Assembly: GCA_013397455.1 (NCBI GenBank) | Contig: VYZB01000347.1 | Location: 637,802 to 701,801, forward strand | Direction: 5' to 3' | DNA from: Crotophaga sulcirostris | Taxonomy: Eukaryota > Chordata > Aves > Cuculiformes > Crotophagidae | DNA length: 64,000 bases | Shown: in pieces, positions 63,990 through 64,000 of the stretch | Layout: every line of letters begins with the position of its first letter | Numbering within the stretch: position 1 is the first letter of the stretch | The notes under the pieces: model-generated | Databases searched by the model: none | What the model was told of the DNA's origin: nothing | The model's input: the letters and a program-made list of their open reading frames with translations, nothing else | Position numbers and translations under genes: made by a program

Positions 63990-64000
63990 CCTCACCTCCC
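63990..64000 (-). other. USP53: Candidate splice donor of USP53 first exon at window edge
   Basis: The last bases read on the minus strand as GGGAG|GTGAGGAGG, a strong 5' splice site in GC-rich, CpG-containing sequence. The USP53 first non-coding exon and promoter would then start at or beyond the right edge. Only a few exon bases are visible. Confidence 0.35.

Overview
The window is vertebrate nuclear DNA, almost certainly from a bird. Non-coding sequence is AT-rich with sparse repeats, and nearly every recognisable repeat is a CR1 LINE ending in the ATTCTRTGA-type 3' tail that dominates avian genomes. The genes have small introns. The gene order FABP2 (+), C4orf3 (+), USP53 (-) is the mirror image of the human 4q26 block MYOZ2-USP53-C4orf3-FABP2-PDE5A as I recall it. 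The left edge would therefore face PDE5A and the right edge MYOZ2; neither is seen here. The species cannot be named from the sequence alone.

Layout: 1-15.06 kb is intergenic, with a few CR1 copies and no gene I can support. FABP2 (intestinal fatty-acid-binding protein; four exons, 132 aa, TATA promoter) occupies about 15.07-17.98 kb. From 20.1 to 24.4 kb lies a dense CR1 cluster in both orientations. A short CpG-rich segment inside it carries the promoter and coding exon of C4orf3 (another-regulin, a 58-aa SERCA-regulating membrane micropeptide). One CR1 has been inserted into another there, and a 526-base assembly gap sits inside the inner copy. USP53 lies on the minus strand from about 26.17 kb to beyond the coding start at 54,965. 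I could place 15 coding exons, all with GT/AG borders, joining to 3,330 nt (1,109 aa plus stop) without a frame break. The rest, 54.98-63.35 kb, is probably USP53 5'-UTR intron. The last 0.65 kb is a GC-rich minisatellite plus a CR1 fragment, ending in a candidate splice donor of the first USP53 exon.

The three genes are neighbours by ancestry, not a functional operon: FABP2 carries fatty acids in enterocytes, C4orf3 dampens the ER calcium pump, and USP53 is a tight-junction-associated ubiquitin-specific protease family member. C4orf3 and USP53 are convergent, with candidate poly(A) sites about 1.4 kb apart. I found no wholly new system. The most useful second looks are the nested CR1 and its gap, a duplicated CCAAT/ETS promoter unit in C4orf3, a beta-TrCP-degron-like motif in USP53, a TG repeat beside a USP53 splice donor, and the terminal minisatellite with embedded hairpins.
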